Of a stretch of 64,000 bases of DNA, positions 50,348-58,314 are shown in pieces. The notes under the pieces are model-generated. The model did not search any database. It was given only the letters and a program-made list of their open reading frames with translations, and was not told the DNA's origin. Position 1 is the stretch's first letter. Each line of letters opens with the position of its first letter. This DNA is from Mucilaginibacter endophyticus. Its GTDB lineage: Bacteria > Bacteroidota > Bacteroidia > Sphingobacteriales > Sphingobacteriaceae. The position numbers and the translations under genes were made by a program. Location of the stretch: contig NZ_QPCG01000007.1 of assembly GCF_003351025.1 (NCBI RefSeq), positions 310,001 through 374,000 of the forward strand, in the 5' to 3' direction.

Positions 50348-51061
50348 ATGGAACAAGTGCTTAACTGCCTGGTAATTGACGATGATCCGGATGTGAACGC
50401 CTATGTATGCGAAATGGTAGATCAAATCCCCTTTCTGCATTTGGCCGGATCCTACGACAATGCTCCCGGGGCGTTGAACAGGCTGGAGTCAGGCGGTATC
50501 GGTTTACTGGTACTGGATATCAATTTGCCTGGAATTGATGGGGTTACTTTTGCCAGTACCCTGAAAGACTTGCCAAGGGACCATATACCACGCGTAATTC
50601 TCATCAGCGGCTCTCGGGATTATGCCGTTGATGGTTATAAAGTGGATGCTGTAGATTACCTGGTCAAACCATTTTCCTATGAAGACTTTTACCGGGCAGT
50701 AGCCAAAGTGCGAACGTTAACGAATGTGCCTAAAACCTCGCCAGCCGATGAGTATTTGTTTTTAAAAGTGGAACATGACCTGATCCGTGTAAATATTAGA
50801 GAGATCTGTTACGTAGAAAGTTTTAAGGACTACGTTAAAGTATTTACCGGCGACCAAACGATAATAGCTTTATCTACTCTAAAAGCTATGGAAGAACGTC
50901 TTTCAGGAAAGCGATTCATGCGTGTGCACCGTTCTTTTATCGTCAACCTTGACAAGATCGAACAAATTCAGCACTTAACCATCAGGTTTGGAAAAACCAT
51001 CATCCCGGTCACTGAGCAATACCGCGAGGCTTTCAAGGCCGAGTTTCGCGAATGGCTCTAA
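50348..51061 (+). CDS. LytTR-family response regulator
   Basis: A 237-residue protein with receiver (LVIDDDPDVNAY, phosphoacceptor Asp in LLVLDINLPGIDG, Lys in DYLVKPFSYEDF) and C-terminal LytTR DNA-binding domain (EYLFLKVEHDLIRVNIREICYVESFKDYVKVFT to RFMRVHRSFIVNLDKIEQI). It is the only signalling protein of the cluster with a DNA-binding output. It follows the PAS kinase, 136 bases apart. Direct repeats resembling LytTR sites lie 14 bases after its stop. Confidence 0.94.
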   Translation: MEQVLNCLVIDDDPDVNAYVCEMVDQIPFLHLAGSYDNAPGALNRLESGGIGLLVLDINLPGIDGVTFASTLKDLPRDHIPRVILISGSRDYAVDGYKVDAVDYLVKPFSYEDFYRAVAKVRTLTNVPKTSPADEYLFLKVEHDLIRVNIREICYVESFKDYVKVFTGDQTIIALSTLKAMEERLSGKRFMRVHRSFIVNLDKIEQIQHLTIRFGKTIIPVTEQYREAFKAEFREWL

Positions 51062-51074
51062 CGGATGAGAGCCT

Positions 51075-51105
51075 GTTTTCGTCGGCCGGAAATTCGTTTT
51101 GGTCG
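51075..51105 (+). promoter_or_regulatory. Direct repeats GTTTT-N-GTCG with 21-bp period, candidate LytTR site
   Basis: GTTTTCGTCG (51075-51084) and GTTTTGGTCG (51096-51105) are 21 bases apart. LytTR regulators such as AgrA bind paired direct repeats of about 9 bases with about one turn of spacer. A possible -7 box TTCATTTG (51136-51143, one mismatch) follows before the coiled-coil gene. Confidence 0.55.
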
Positions 51106-51165
51106 AAGCGGCTTGCTAACTAATTATCGATGGCGTTCATTTGAGCATAATTTAAAAGAACGACC

Positions 51166-51609
51166 ATGAAAAAGATAATAATGATAGCCCTGATGCTTGG
51201 TTTAGGAACCTTTGCCCGGGCCGCTGAAAAAAATGATTCTACCAAACGTGATACGGTTAAGATCAATAATCAGTTACGCAAATTAAATGAAAAGCTGACC
51301 GATCTGCAGGCGGAACTGACCAAAGTTCAAAACCGTTTGCCTGATGAACAGGCTGCTGCAGAAGAAGCATCCAAAAGTTCAAGTAAAGCACAGGAAAAAA
51401 GCCGTAGTGAAGCTTCCTCAGCTGTAGGTGGAGACACTGGCGACGCGCGTAAAGCTGCCAAGGCAGCAAAAAAGGCGGCTAATGAAACAGGCGATGCGGA
51501 AGACGCTGATAATAAAGTGAAGAAAGATCAGAAAAAGATCAAAGACCTGAATAAAGATATCGAAAAGACTAAAGAAAAAATCGTAAAGCTCCAGCAAGAT
51601 CAGGTCTGA
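51166..51609 (+). CDS. Secreted coiled-coil protein, unknown
   Basis: This 147-residue protein has a signal peptide (MKKIIMIALMLGLGTFARA) and then low-complexity, highly charged sequence: coiled coil at about 35-65 (QLRKLNEKLTDLQAELTKVQNRL), an Ala/Ser/Lys-rich middle with ARKAAKAAKKAANETGDAEDAD, and a second coiled coil at about 118-145 (VKKDQKKIKDLNKDIEKTKEKI). It resembles small periplasmic stress proteins but I know no family. It sits between the LytTR regulator and a membrane histidine kinase, with a candidate LytTR site in its promoter, and may be a regulated target or sensor partner. Confidence 0.7.
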   Translation: MKKIIMIALMLGLGTFARAAEKNDSTKRDTVKINNQLRKLNEKLTDLQAELTKVQNRLPDEQAAAEEASKSSSKAQEKSRSEASSAVGGDTGDARKAAKAAKKAANETGDAEDADNKVKKDQKKIKDLNKDIEKTKEKIVKLQQDQV

Positions 51610-51649
51610 AACTTTATGAAGGATATAACTGTTCAATGTCAATCAACAC

Positions 51650-53329
51650 ATGGCAACAAAGGCAGGGAATTTTTCAGGGATAATTAACCGGGTTTTTATT
51701 ATTTTCCTGTTGTTCACCTTTTTGGTGACAACAGGATCTTTTGTTTTGAGGCGCGCCATAACGCATAAACTCGACAAATTAGCTGAGCAATTAAAAACTC
51801 CTTCTTACCGTCAGGGGATCACCGCGCTTTTGGTAGACCTGGATGTTGCGGAGAACAATTTCCAGAAAGCTGCGGCTGACGGAAGCCCGGCCGATCTGGC
51901 TATTTATCAGCGGCGATTGGATACAATCTTTCGCGGAATGAATTTGATCATTGATCATTACCGGCAGGGTGGGGACAGTTCCCTACCGGAAAGCCGCAGG
52001 CAACTTGAACAAAAGCTGCAGCAAAAACTTAATTTATCGAGACAGTTATTCGGCCTAAGGAAAAATTTTGATTCGTTACTTCGGGTCACCACTTTTGACC
52101 GCATCCATAACCGGGGTGATCTCCAGCATACATCATCTGTGCTCGTTAGTGCCGATACCATCGTAACCACAAAAAAGGAAACAGTAAAAAACAGTTTGCT
52201 GCGCAGGCTAAAAGATGCATTTCATACCACGCAATCGGTGAAAGTACTCACGGTACACCAGCGTCAACGGGAAAAGGCCGGCCTTTCGAACGTAGCAGCA
52301 AAACGATTGCTGGCCGAACTCGGCTCGCAGTATGGACGGATGGCATTGTCCGGACAGGCCCTGGTAACAGCTAACCTTAATTTGTTGAACCAACTGCGGC
52401 AATTGACGCGGCAGTTACAGGATATAGACCAAATTGCTTATGAACAAAGCAGGGAAGCGACTTTAAAAGCTTATGCTTCAGCAACAAGCGACCTAAATAC
52501 GTTTACCGGCATCTCGCTTGTGGCCGTTTTGATCTTTATCGTTTTACTGGTGATCTATGTTCGCCGTGCCGGTTGGGCGGAACGGCGGATACGCGTGGAA
52601 AATAGCCGCGCTGTACGGTTGGCCGGTCAAAAATCGGAGATCCTGGCCATTATGAGCCATGAGATCCGTAATAAGTTAATGGCTATCAATGGTGCGGTTT
52701 TTACAATGAAAAAAACAATATTGTCGGCGCAACAGGAACAGAAGCTGGGGGCGATCACGCTGGCCTCAGGCCTTGTATTGGAAACGATCAATAATGTATT
52801 AGATGCCAGCAAGCTGGAGCAGGGCTATGCGGAAACGCGGCAAAGCGGGCCTTTTAAACCAAGAGAAGCTATAGCCGAATCAATCGAAGCCATGCGTTTT
52901 ATGGCTGAAAATAAAAACCTGCAATTGAAATTATTATGGAATGGGCACTCTGACACCATTGTTGAGGGTGATAGTTTTCGTCTTAAACAAGTCTTGTTGA
53001 ATTTATTAAGCAATGCCATTAAATATACTGATCAGGGAAGCGTCTCAGTGACAGCTGAACTTGTAGAACATGGTCCCGGTCACCAGCTAAACGTGGTGGT
53101 TAGCGACACCGGCTCGGGTATTCCTGCAAACATGCAGGTGCAGTTGTTCACGCCATATTATCAGGCCGGAGGGCAAAAGCCCGGCACCGGCCTGGGGTTA
53201 TATCTGTGTCGAGAATTGATCCAGGGTCAGAGCGGTGAGATCTCCCTCGAAAGCGAAGTGAATCAGGGAACAATTATATCTTTTTGGATCCCTTATAAAA
53301 GATCAAAGAACCTCCCTGTTATGCATTAA
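51650..53329 (+). CDS. Membrane-bound sensor histidine kinase
   Basis: A 559-residue kinase: membrane segment about 12-32 (VFIIFLLFTFLVTTGSFVL), a helical extracytoplasmic domain of about 240 residues rich in charged heptads, a second membrane segment about 283-305 (FTGISLVAVLIFIVLLVIYV), then HisKA with His337 in LAIMSHEIRNKLMAING and HATPase_c (LLNLLSNAIKYTDQGS, VSDTGSGIP, GTGLGLYLC). There is no HAMP domain. The H-box reads HEIRNKL where most have HEI/LRxPL, so the conserved Pro is absent. It follows the secreted coiled-coil gene by 40 bases, suggesting the two work together. Confidence 0.92.
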   Translation: MATKAGNFSGIINRVFIIFLLFTFLVTTGSFVLRRAITHKLDKLAEQLKTPSYRQGITALLVDLDVAENNFQKAAADGSPADLAIYQRRLDTIFRGMNLIIDHYRQGGDSSLPESRRQLEQKLQQKLNLSRQLFGLRKNFDSLLRVTTFDRIHNRGDLQHTSSVLVSADTIVTTKKETVKNSLLRRLKDAFHTTQSVKVLTVHQRQREKAGLSNVAAKRLLAELGSQYGRMALSGQALVTANLNLLNQLRQLTRQLQDIDQIAYEQSREATLKAYASATSDLNTFTGISLVAVLIFIVLLVIYVRRAGWAERRIRVENSRAVRLAGQKSEILAIMSHEIRNKLMAINGAVFTMKKTILSAQQEQKLGAITLASGLVLETINNVLDASKLEQGYAETRQSGPFKPREAIAESIEAMRFMAENKNLQLKLLWNGHSDTIVEGDSFRLKQVLLNLLSNAIKYTDQGSVSVTAELVEHGPGHQLNVVVSDTGSGIPANMQVQLFTPYYQAGGQKPGTGLGLYLCRELIQGQSGEISLESEVNQGTIISFWIPYKRSKNLPVMH

Positions 53330-53374
53330 CCAGGTCACATCGCTGCAACCTGGGATTTAAACCGGAACGCCTGA

Positions 53375-54493
53375 TCAGGTTGCTACTAATTTTTTTCTGA
53401 CCGTTAGCTTTTTTGCCAGCCGGTTTTGCTTTGGCTCCTCATCTCCAAGTATGATGCCCCAGGCTTTGAGGCTTTCGACCCGGTCAAATATAATTTTCAA
53501 TACCGCTATTACAGGTATGGATAAGAACATTCCCGGGATACCCCAGACCATTTCACCAATGATCACACCCAACACTGTGATCAGCGCATTGATCCGTACT
53601 TTAGAGCCCACAACCAATGGCAACAATATATTGCTGTCGATAAGGTGTGTGACCACCAGGGTAATTATCACATAAATCACCGTTATTTGCTCCGGTGATG
53701 TTGCGAAGGTCACTGCTGCACTTAACACCAGTGCTGTGAATATCCCGATATAAGGTATGATGTTGAACAAACCTGTGATCAAACCCAGCAAGATGGCATA
53801 CTTAACTCCCAGGATCATAAAAGCAACGCTAACTACTGTCGCAACAATGGCCATTTCGATCAGAAGCCCTGTGATATATTTCCGGATCATAAACTGCACT
53901 TTTTCAACAATGTCATGCACCACTTTTTTGTTATCTTCTTCAAAAACCGATTCCAAAAAACGCATGATCAGTTTGCGGTAAAGCAAAAAGAAAAAAGTAT
54001 AGATAAAAGTAAAAACTAAAAATAGCAGCATTCCCGACAAGGATAACAATGTTGCGCCTACGACCGATCCCCCGGACGCAACTACTTTGTTAGTGGTATT
54101 TGTTACGAAAGTAAGTTGCTTATGCCGCGTGACGTGAAAACTCGAACCGATCCATTCCATAACGTCATTTTGCGTTTTATGTAGTTGATTCTGGAACTGT
54201 GGCCAGTCACTCGCAAGGTCTGACACCTGGGAGCCGATCACATAAAGCAATCCGCCGATACAGGTCAGCAGGCTTAAAACCGCCAGCATTGATGCCGCAC
54301 TGCGCGGTATCCGGAGCTTATTTTCCAGAAAAGCGGCAAAAGGGAGTAATAAAATGGAAAACAGACAGGAAAATATTAATGGCGAAAGGATTTCCTTCGC
54401 GATGATCACGATCCAAACCAATGCGATCAGGCTGAAAAGTACGGCGGCCAGTTTTAAATAAAACGGCAATCCCTTGAATTGTTGTATATCCAC
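53375..54493 (-). CDS. AI-2E-family transporter
   Basis: A 372-residue permease of the AI-2E (YdiK/TqsA) family with paired N-terminal membrane segments (about 12-55), another at about 65-88, then five more between about 145 and 345. The family block GLITGLFNIIPYIGIFTALVLSAAV and the later GEMVWGIPGMFLSIPVIAVLKIIFD are diagnostic. Substrates range from autoinducer-2 to sodium/proton exchange, so function is not defined. It is convergent with the kinase and 4 bases behind the small membrane gene. Confidence 0.93.
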   Translation of the reverse strand: MDIQQFKGLPFYLKLAAVLFSLIALVWIVIIAKEILSPLIFSCLFSILLLPFAAFLENKLRIPRSAASMLAVLSLLTCIGGLLYVIGSQVSDLASDWPQFQNQLHKTQNDVMEWIGSSFHVTRHKQLTFVTNTTNKVVASGGSVVGATLLSLSGMLLFLVFTFIYTFFFLLYRKLIMRFLESVFEEDNKKVVHDIVEKVQFMIRKYITGLLIEMAIVATVVSVAFMILGVKYAILLGLITGLFNIIPYIGIFTALVLSAAVTFATSPEQITVIYVIITLVVTHLIDSNILLPLVVGSKVRINALITVLGVIIGEMVWGIPGMFLSIPVIAVLKIIFDRVESLKAWGIILGDEEPKQNRLAKKLTVRKKLVAT

Positions 54494-54497
54494 AGTA

Positions 54498-54686
54498 TTA
54501 CCTTAATTTTTGTTTTACCGTATGTACTATTTCTGCTATTGCGTAGTCTTTCGCCTTGTTCATAAATAACGAAGGATTGTCCAATAACTCGTCCAGTATT
54601 GAGGTTCCGTCTATTCGTCTCCTGGTAATGAAGTAGATGGCATAAGCTGTTCCTGCGCCTAATAAAAAAGTCTTGATCGTGCCCAT
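54498..54686 (-). CDS. Small YtxH-like membrane-associated protein
   Basis: A 62-residue protein with one hydrophobic segment (TFLLGAGTAYAIYFITRRR) followed by a charged amphipathic helix (LDELLDNPSLFMNKAKDYAIAEIVHTVKQ). Such proteins in Bacteroidota often resemble YtxH-type stress proteins. It lies 4 bases upstream of the AI-2E gene on the same strand and is probably co-transcribed with it. Confidence 0.65.
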   Translation of the reverse strand: MGTIKTFLLGAGTAYAIYFITRRRIDGTSILDELLDNPSLFMNKAKDYAIAEIVHTVKQKLR

Positions 54687-55085
54687 AAGTTTTTCATTGA
54701 TATGGTCAACTATGATGCCACCAAATTGCAGGTTGATAAGAACAAACCAACACCATGCAAAGGCATGTGACGATGAATAACACTAAAGCTCCGGTAAAAG
54801 CCATAGGTTCTTTGGGAATTCCGTGTAATATATAACTGATAAATGAAAAACAGGATTTATCTAATTGAATCAGATGGGATTAATAAATCCATTTTGAAAA
54901 AAAATGATTGCGTTGTTGGGTGTAGTATAGTAATTTGTAAAGAGTTTAGTACATAATTGTTCTTAAAAAACAAATATAATTCAATATTGTATTATACTTG
55001 CTAAGTAGATTGGTTGCTAATAGGTTATGACGTTTATAAACGTTAAGGTTTTAGCCTAACCGTTTACCCAATCCCTCAACTACAG
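54687..55085. promoter_or_regulatory. Divergent intergenic region with 14-bp palindrome
   Basis: This AT-rich 399-base region lies between the AI-2E pair (minus) and the crtB operon (plus). No gene is seen. The perfect palindrome ACGTTTATAAACGT (55030-55043) lies 42 bases before the crtB start and is a candidate operator, perhaps for the MarR protein encoded at the operon end. Confidence 0.5.
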
Positions 55086-55922
55086 ATGAAAGAAAGATTC
55101 GATACATTATCAGCAACGTGCAGCAGGGAAACAACCCGGCTTTACAGTACCAGCTTTTCTCTCGGGATATTTTTTTTTAAGAAGGAGGTCCGTCGTCCAA
55201 TACACGCGATATATGGTTTTGTGAGGCTGGCCGACGAGATTGTGGATAGTTTTCATGACTACCCAAAGTCATTGATGCTTGCTGAATTGAAGGCAGATAC
55301 TTTTAAGGCTATTGAAAGGGGAATAAGCATTAACCCGGTAATTAATTCCTTCCAGCAGGTAGTTAATCAATTTGGCATAAAACACCAGTTGATTATTCAG
55401 TTCCTGAATAGCATGGAAATGGACCTTAAAAATCAGGCCTATACTTCAGAAAAATACGATGAATATATCATGGGCTCTGCCCAGGTTGTGGGGCTGATGT
55501 GTTTGCATGTATTTACCAATGGTAACGGGGAGGAATTTGAACGTTTAAAAATACCCGCCATGAAACTGGGTTCAGCTTTCCAGAAAGTAAATTTTCTCCG
55601 GGATGTGAATGCAGACTATCAGGAATTGAACCGGACTTATTTCCCTGACGTTGACCTGTCTGCGTTTTCTGATGAAAACAAGCGGGCTATCGAGGGAGAT
55701 ATCTTAAAAGAATTAAATGAAGCCTTAAATGGAATCAGGCAGTTACCGCGTTCCTGCCGCAAAGGGGTTTATCTGGCTTATGTTTATTACAAGCAGTTAT
55801 TCCGAAAGATCGCTAAAGTCCCGGCTGAAAAAGTAATGTCTGAACGTATAAGAGTATCTAACGGGCATAAATTCTACCTGATGTTTGATTCCCTGATCAG
55901 GTACAAATTAAATGTATTATGA
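55086..55922 (+). CDS. crtB: Phytoene/squalene synthase family protein (CrtB-like)
   Basis: This 278-residue prenyl transferase condenses two prenyl diphosphates head to head. The first Asp motif DEIVD (residues 50-54, in GFVRLADEIVDS) and the second DVNAD (173-177, in FLRDVNADYQELNRTYFP) are intact. Length and motifs fit bacterial phytoene synthases; squalene or a shorter product cannot be ruled out. No desaturase (CrtI) or cyclase is adjacent, which is unusual for a carotenoid cluster. It starts an apparent operon with idi, flavin reductase, MpaB-like oxygenase and MarR genes. Confidence 0.9.
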   Translation: MKERFDTLSATCSRETTRLYSTSFSLGIFFFKKEVRRPIHAIYGFVRLADEIVDSFHDYPKSLMLAELKADTFKAIERGISINPVINSFQQVVNQFGIKHQLIIQFLNSMEMDLKNQAYTSEKYDEYIMGSAQVVGLMCLHVFTNGNGEEFERLKIPAMKLGSAFQKVNFLRDVNADYQELNRTYFPDVDLSAFSDENKRAIEGDILKELNEALNGIRQLPRSCRKGVYLAYVYYKQLFRKIAKVPAEKVMSERIRVSNGHKFYLMFDSLIRYKLNVL

Positions 55923-56011
55923 AAGTTTTGTTTTGTCTTTGTTTGATATCGTTTGGAACAGCGGTAAATCAAGAAGCGGGAAACCGGCGAATTAAAACAG
56001 AAAAAAGATGA
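55919..56011 (+). CDS. Possible 30-residue ORF linking crtB and idi
   Basis: An ATG overlaps the crtB stop (ATGA) and the frame of 30 codons ends in a TGA that overlaps the idi ATG (ATGA). The peptide has a hydrophobic N-terminus (MKVLFCLCLISFGTAV) and a basic tail (NRRIKTEKR). It could be a true microprotein or a translational-coupling device filling the 85-base gap. No homologue known to me. Confidence 0.35.
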   Translation: MKVLFCLCLISFGTAVNQEAGNRRIKTEKR

Positions 56012-56535
56012 ATGATTGCATTGTGATTGTTGATAAGAATGGCCAGGGTATCGGTACGATGGAAAAACTGGCGGCTCACCGTGTGGGAGCCCTTCATCGT
56101 GCCTTCTCGGTGTTCGTATTTAACAGCCGGGGGCAATTATTGCTGCAACAAAGAGCTTTCGATAAATATCATTCCGGTGGCCTTTGGACAAACACTTGCT
56201 GCAGCCATCCACGATTGGGCGAATTAACACTTGATGCTGCACACCGACGCTTACAGGAAGAAATGGGTTTTGATTGCGAACTGAAAGAATTGTTTCAATT
56301 CAGCTATCGCCACGAGTTTGAAAACGGGCTGATCGAACATGAATATGACCATGTATTTGTAGGCATGAGCGACGAGATACCAAGGCCGGATGCGGCTGAA
56401 GTAGCCGGTTTCAGGTATATGGAAACTGATTTGCTGATCCTTGAATTACTAAAACAACCGGATGATTACACTGCCTGGTTTAAAATATGCCTGGAACGGG
56501 TGGTGGAAATGTATTGCTCCGCAGGTCAGGGTTAA
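56008..56535 (+). CDS. idi: Isopentenyl-diphosphate delta-isomerase, type I
   Basis: Idi interconverts IPP and DMAPP. The 175-residue Nudix-fold protein has catalytic Cys65 in WTNTCCSHPRLGE, the Nudix-like AHRRLQEEMGFDCEL helix, and the metal-binding Glu cluster in RHEFENGLIEHEYDHVFVG. Type I Idi beside a CrtB-like gene shows that the operon serves isoprenoid supply. It follows crtB with a 30-codon ORF between. Confidence 0.96.
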   Translation: MNDCIVIVDKNGQGIGTMEKLAAHRVGALHRAFSVFVFNSRGQLLLQQRAFDKYHSGGLWTNTCCSHPRLGELTLDAAHRRLQEEMGFDCELKELFQFSYRHEFENGLIEHEYDHVFVGMSDEIPRPDAAEVAGFRYMETDLLILELLKQPDDYTAWFKICLERVVEMYCSAGQG

Positions 56536-56552
56536 ATTAAAAACAAGTGAAC

Positions 56553-57197
56553 ATGCTAAATATTAAAAGTGAACAGATCCATGAGTTGGAAAAACAGTAC
56601 CGGATCAGCCTGATCAATAGCCTGATCGGTTTTCGTTCGTTAAACCTGTTGGGCACAACTAGTAACGACGGCATCTCCAATTTGTGCATCATCAGTTCTG
56701 CATTTCACCTCGGTGCAAACCCGCCGCTGATCGGATTGGTGATCAGGCCGGAACGCGAACATAACGACACGCTGCATAACATCAAATCAACAGGTCAGTA
56801 CACCCTCAATAACGTTTTACCCGAATGGTATATGCAGGCGCACCAAACCAGTGCGAGCTATCCGTCAGGGGTTTCAGAATTCGACACCTGTGGGTTTCAT
56901 AAACAATACGTGAAGGACTTCAAGGCGCCCTTTGTCGGAGAATCTAACGTTCGCATAGGACTGGAACTTCGGGAAATTATTGATATAGAGATTAATGGCA
57001 CCACGATTCTTATCGGCGAGATCATTCACATACTAATGGATGATGATTTAATTGCAGCGGATGGAACTGTTGATCACGGTAAAGCGAAAACAATGACCGT
57101 GGCCGGATTAGATACCTATTATCTTCCGCAACCTGTCGGACAGCTGGCCTACGCAAAGCCGGGTGTAGCACCTCATTTATCTTCACTTGAGCCTTAG
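56553..57197 (+). CDS. Flavin-reductase-like domain protein
   Basis: This protein of 214 residues (ATG at 56553; an in-frame GTG lies six bases earlier) has the FMN-binding split-barrel fold: GFRSLNLLGTTSNDGISNLCIISSAFHLG and PPLIGLVIRPEREHNDTLHNIKSTGQYTLN. In related systems such proteins reduce flavin for a partner monooxygenase or act alone as flavoenzymes. It lies between idi and the MpaB-like oxygenase in one operon, so supply of electrons to that oxygenase, or its own oxidation of the isoprenoid, is a possibility (inference). Confidence 0.82.
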   Translation: MLNIKSEQIHELEKQYRISLINSLIGFRSLNLLGTTSNDGISNLCIISSAFHLGANPPLIGLVIRPEREHNDTLHNIKSTGQYTLNNVLPEWYMQAHQTSASYPSGVSEFDTCGFHKQYVKDFKAPFVGESNVRIGLELREIIDIEINGTTILIGEIIHILMDDDLIAADGTVDHGKAKTMTVAGLDTYYLPQPVGQLAYAKPGVAPHLSSLEP

Positions 57198-57210
57198 AAA
57201 ACACGCGGAA

Positions 57211-58278
57211 ATGAGCGGTCAAAATTTATATACTAATGACTTTTTAGACCTCAAACGGCTTTCAGGTGATCCGAAAGTGGATGCTTTTATAAGGCATGTG
57301 TTTGCTGATGAGCTAAAGAAAAAGCAGTTACAGGAATGGATGGCCGGGAAATCCGGCCCGGAACATTTGGATAGTTTAAAGGGTGTTTTTCCGGATTTTG
57401 AGATTGTGAATAAAGCCGGCAATCTACCGTCCTGGGCTGAACCCCGTTTAATGAAGAAAGGGGCAGCTTTTTATGCCAGGCATTCAACCTCCATTATGAG
57501 TTTGCTTGGTTTATTATCCTTGCCGTATTGCTACACGGCGGCCAACGGCGCAATGGTATTGTATCTGTCAGAACTGATCCGGAAGCAAACCACCAAACGG
57601 CTTTATGATACCGCTGTTTTTGTTTGGGAAGTGATGGGGCCGGATGCTTTTGGAAAAAATGGCAACGCTTACGAAGAGATACTAAAAGTACGTATCATGC
57701 ATGCCGCTGTTCGTTACTACACCCTGGCAAATGGACATTGGGATCAATCCTGGGGAGTTCCTATCAATCAGGAAGATATGGCCGGAACCAATCTTTCATT
57801 TTCACTTATCGTCATCCGTGGCTTACGGTTGCTCGGTTTTAGCGTGAGCCAGGACGACCAGGCAGCCTTTATGCACATCTGGGCAGTGGTTGGATATTTG
57901 ACAGGCTTAGACGAGGACCTGATCCCTGAAAACTCCAGAATGGCACAACTATTAGATAACAGCATTAAAAAGCGACAGTTTAAAACTTCAACTCAAGGGC
58001 GGGAATTAACTTCTTCGCTAACAGCGCACATCATGTCTGTTAATAAAAGTAAAGCCACCGCCGAAGATATCCTGGGCTTAATGCGCTACCTGCTGGGACA
58101 AGAGATTGCGGATATGTTGGCGATAAATGCTCCGGACCTGCCCCGATATAAGTTGACCTTAATGAAGACGATGAACCTGTTGAAAAGCTTTAAACCGGAA
58201 GGCGACAGCAAAAAGGTTTACCGCGCCGCTTATGCCACTTTTAAAGCGCAGAACCCAGAACTCGTTAAAAGAAACTAA
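57211..58278 (+). CDS. MpaB/latex-clearing-protein-family (DUF2236) oxygenase
   Basis: I chose the ATG at 57211 (355 residues); a TTG start 24 bases earlier would overlap the flavin reductase. The all-helical protein carries VRIMHAAVRYYTLANGHWD, with Arg161 and His164 matching the R-x-x-H-A motif of the family that includes the haem-b rubber oxygenase Lcp and fungal MpaB. PINQEDMAGTNLSFSLIVIRGL and FMHIWAVVGYLTGLDEDLIP are further family blocks. Lcp cleaves polyisoprene double bonds and MpaB a terpenoid chain, so cleavage of the operon's own prenoid product is a reasonable hypothesis. No signal peptide is evident. Confidence 0.85.
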   Translation: MSGQNLYTNDFLDLKRLSGDPKVDAFIRHVFADELKKKQLQEWMAGKSGPEHLDSLKGVFPDFEIVNKAGNLPSWAEPRLMKKGAAFYARHSTSIMSLLGLLSLPYCYTAANGAMVLYLSELIRKQTTKRLYDTAVFVWEVMGPDAFGKNGNAYEEILKVRIMHAAVRYYTLANGHWDQSWGVPINQEDMAGTNLSFSLIVIRGLRLLGFSVSQDDQAAFMHIWAVVGYLTGLDEDLIPENSRMAQLLDNSIKKRQFKTSTQGRELTSSLTAHIMSVNKSKATAEDILGLMRYLLGQEIADMLAINAPDLPRYKLTLMKTMNLLKSFKPEGDSKKVYRAAYATFKAQNPELVKRN

Positions 58279-58314
58279 ATTTGAACGATCTGCCGATAAT
58301 TTAATTTCCAAATC

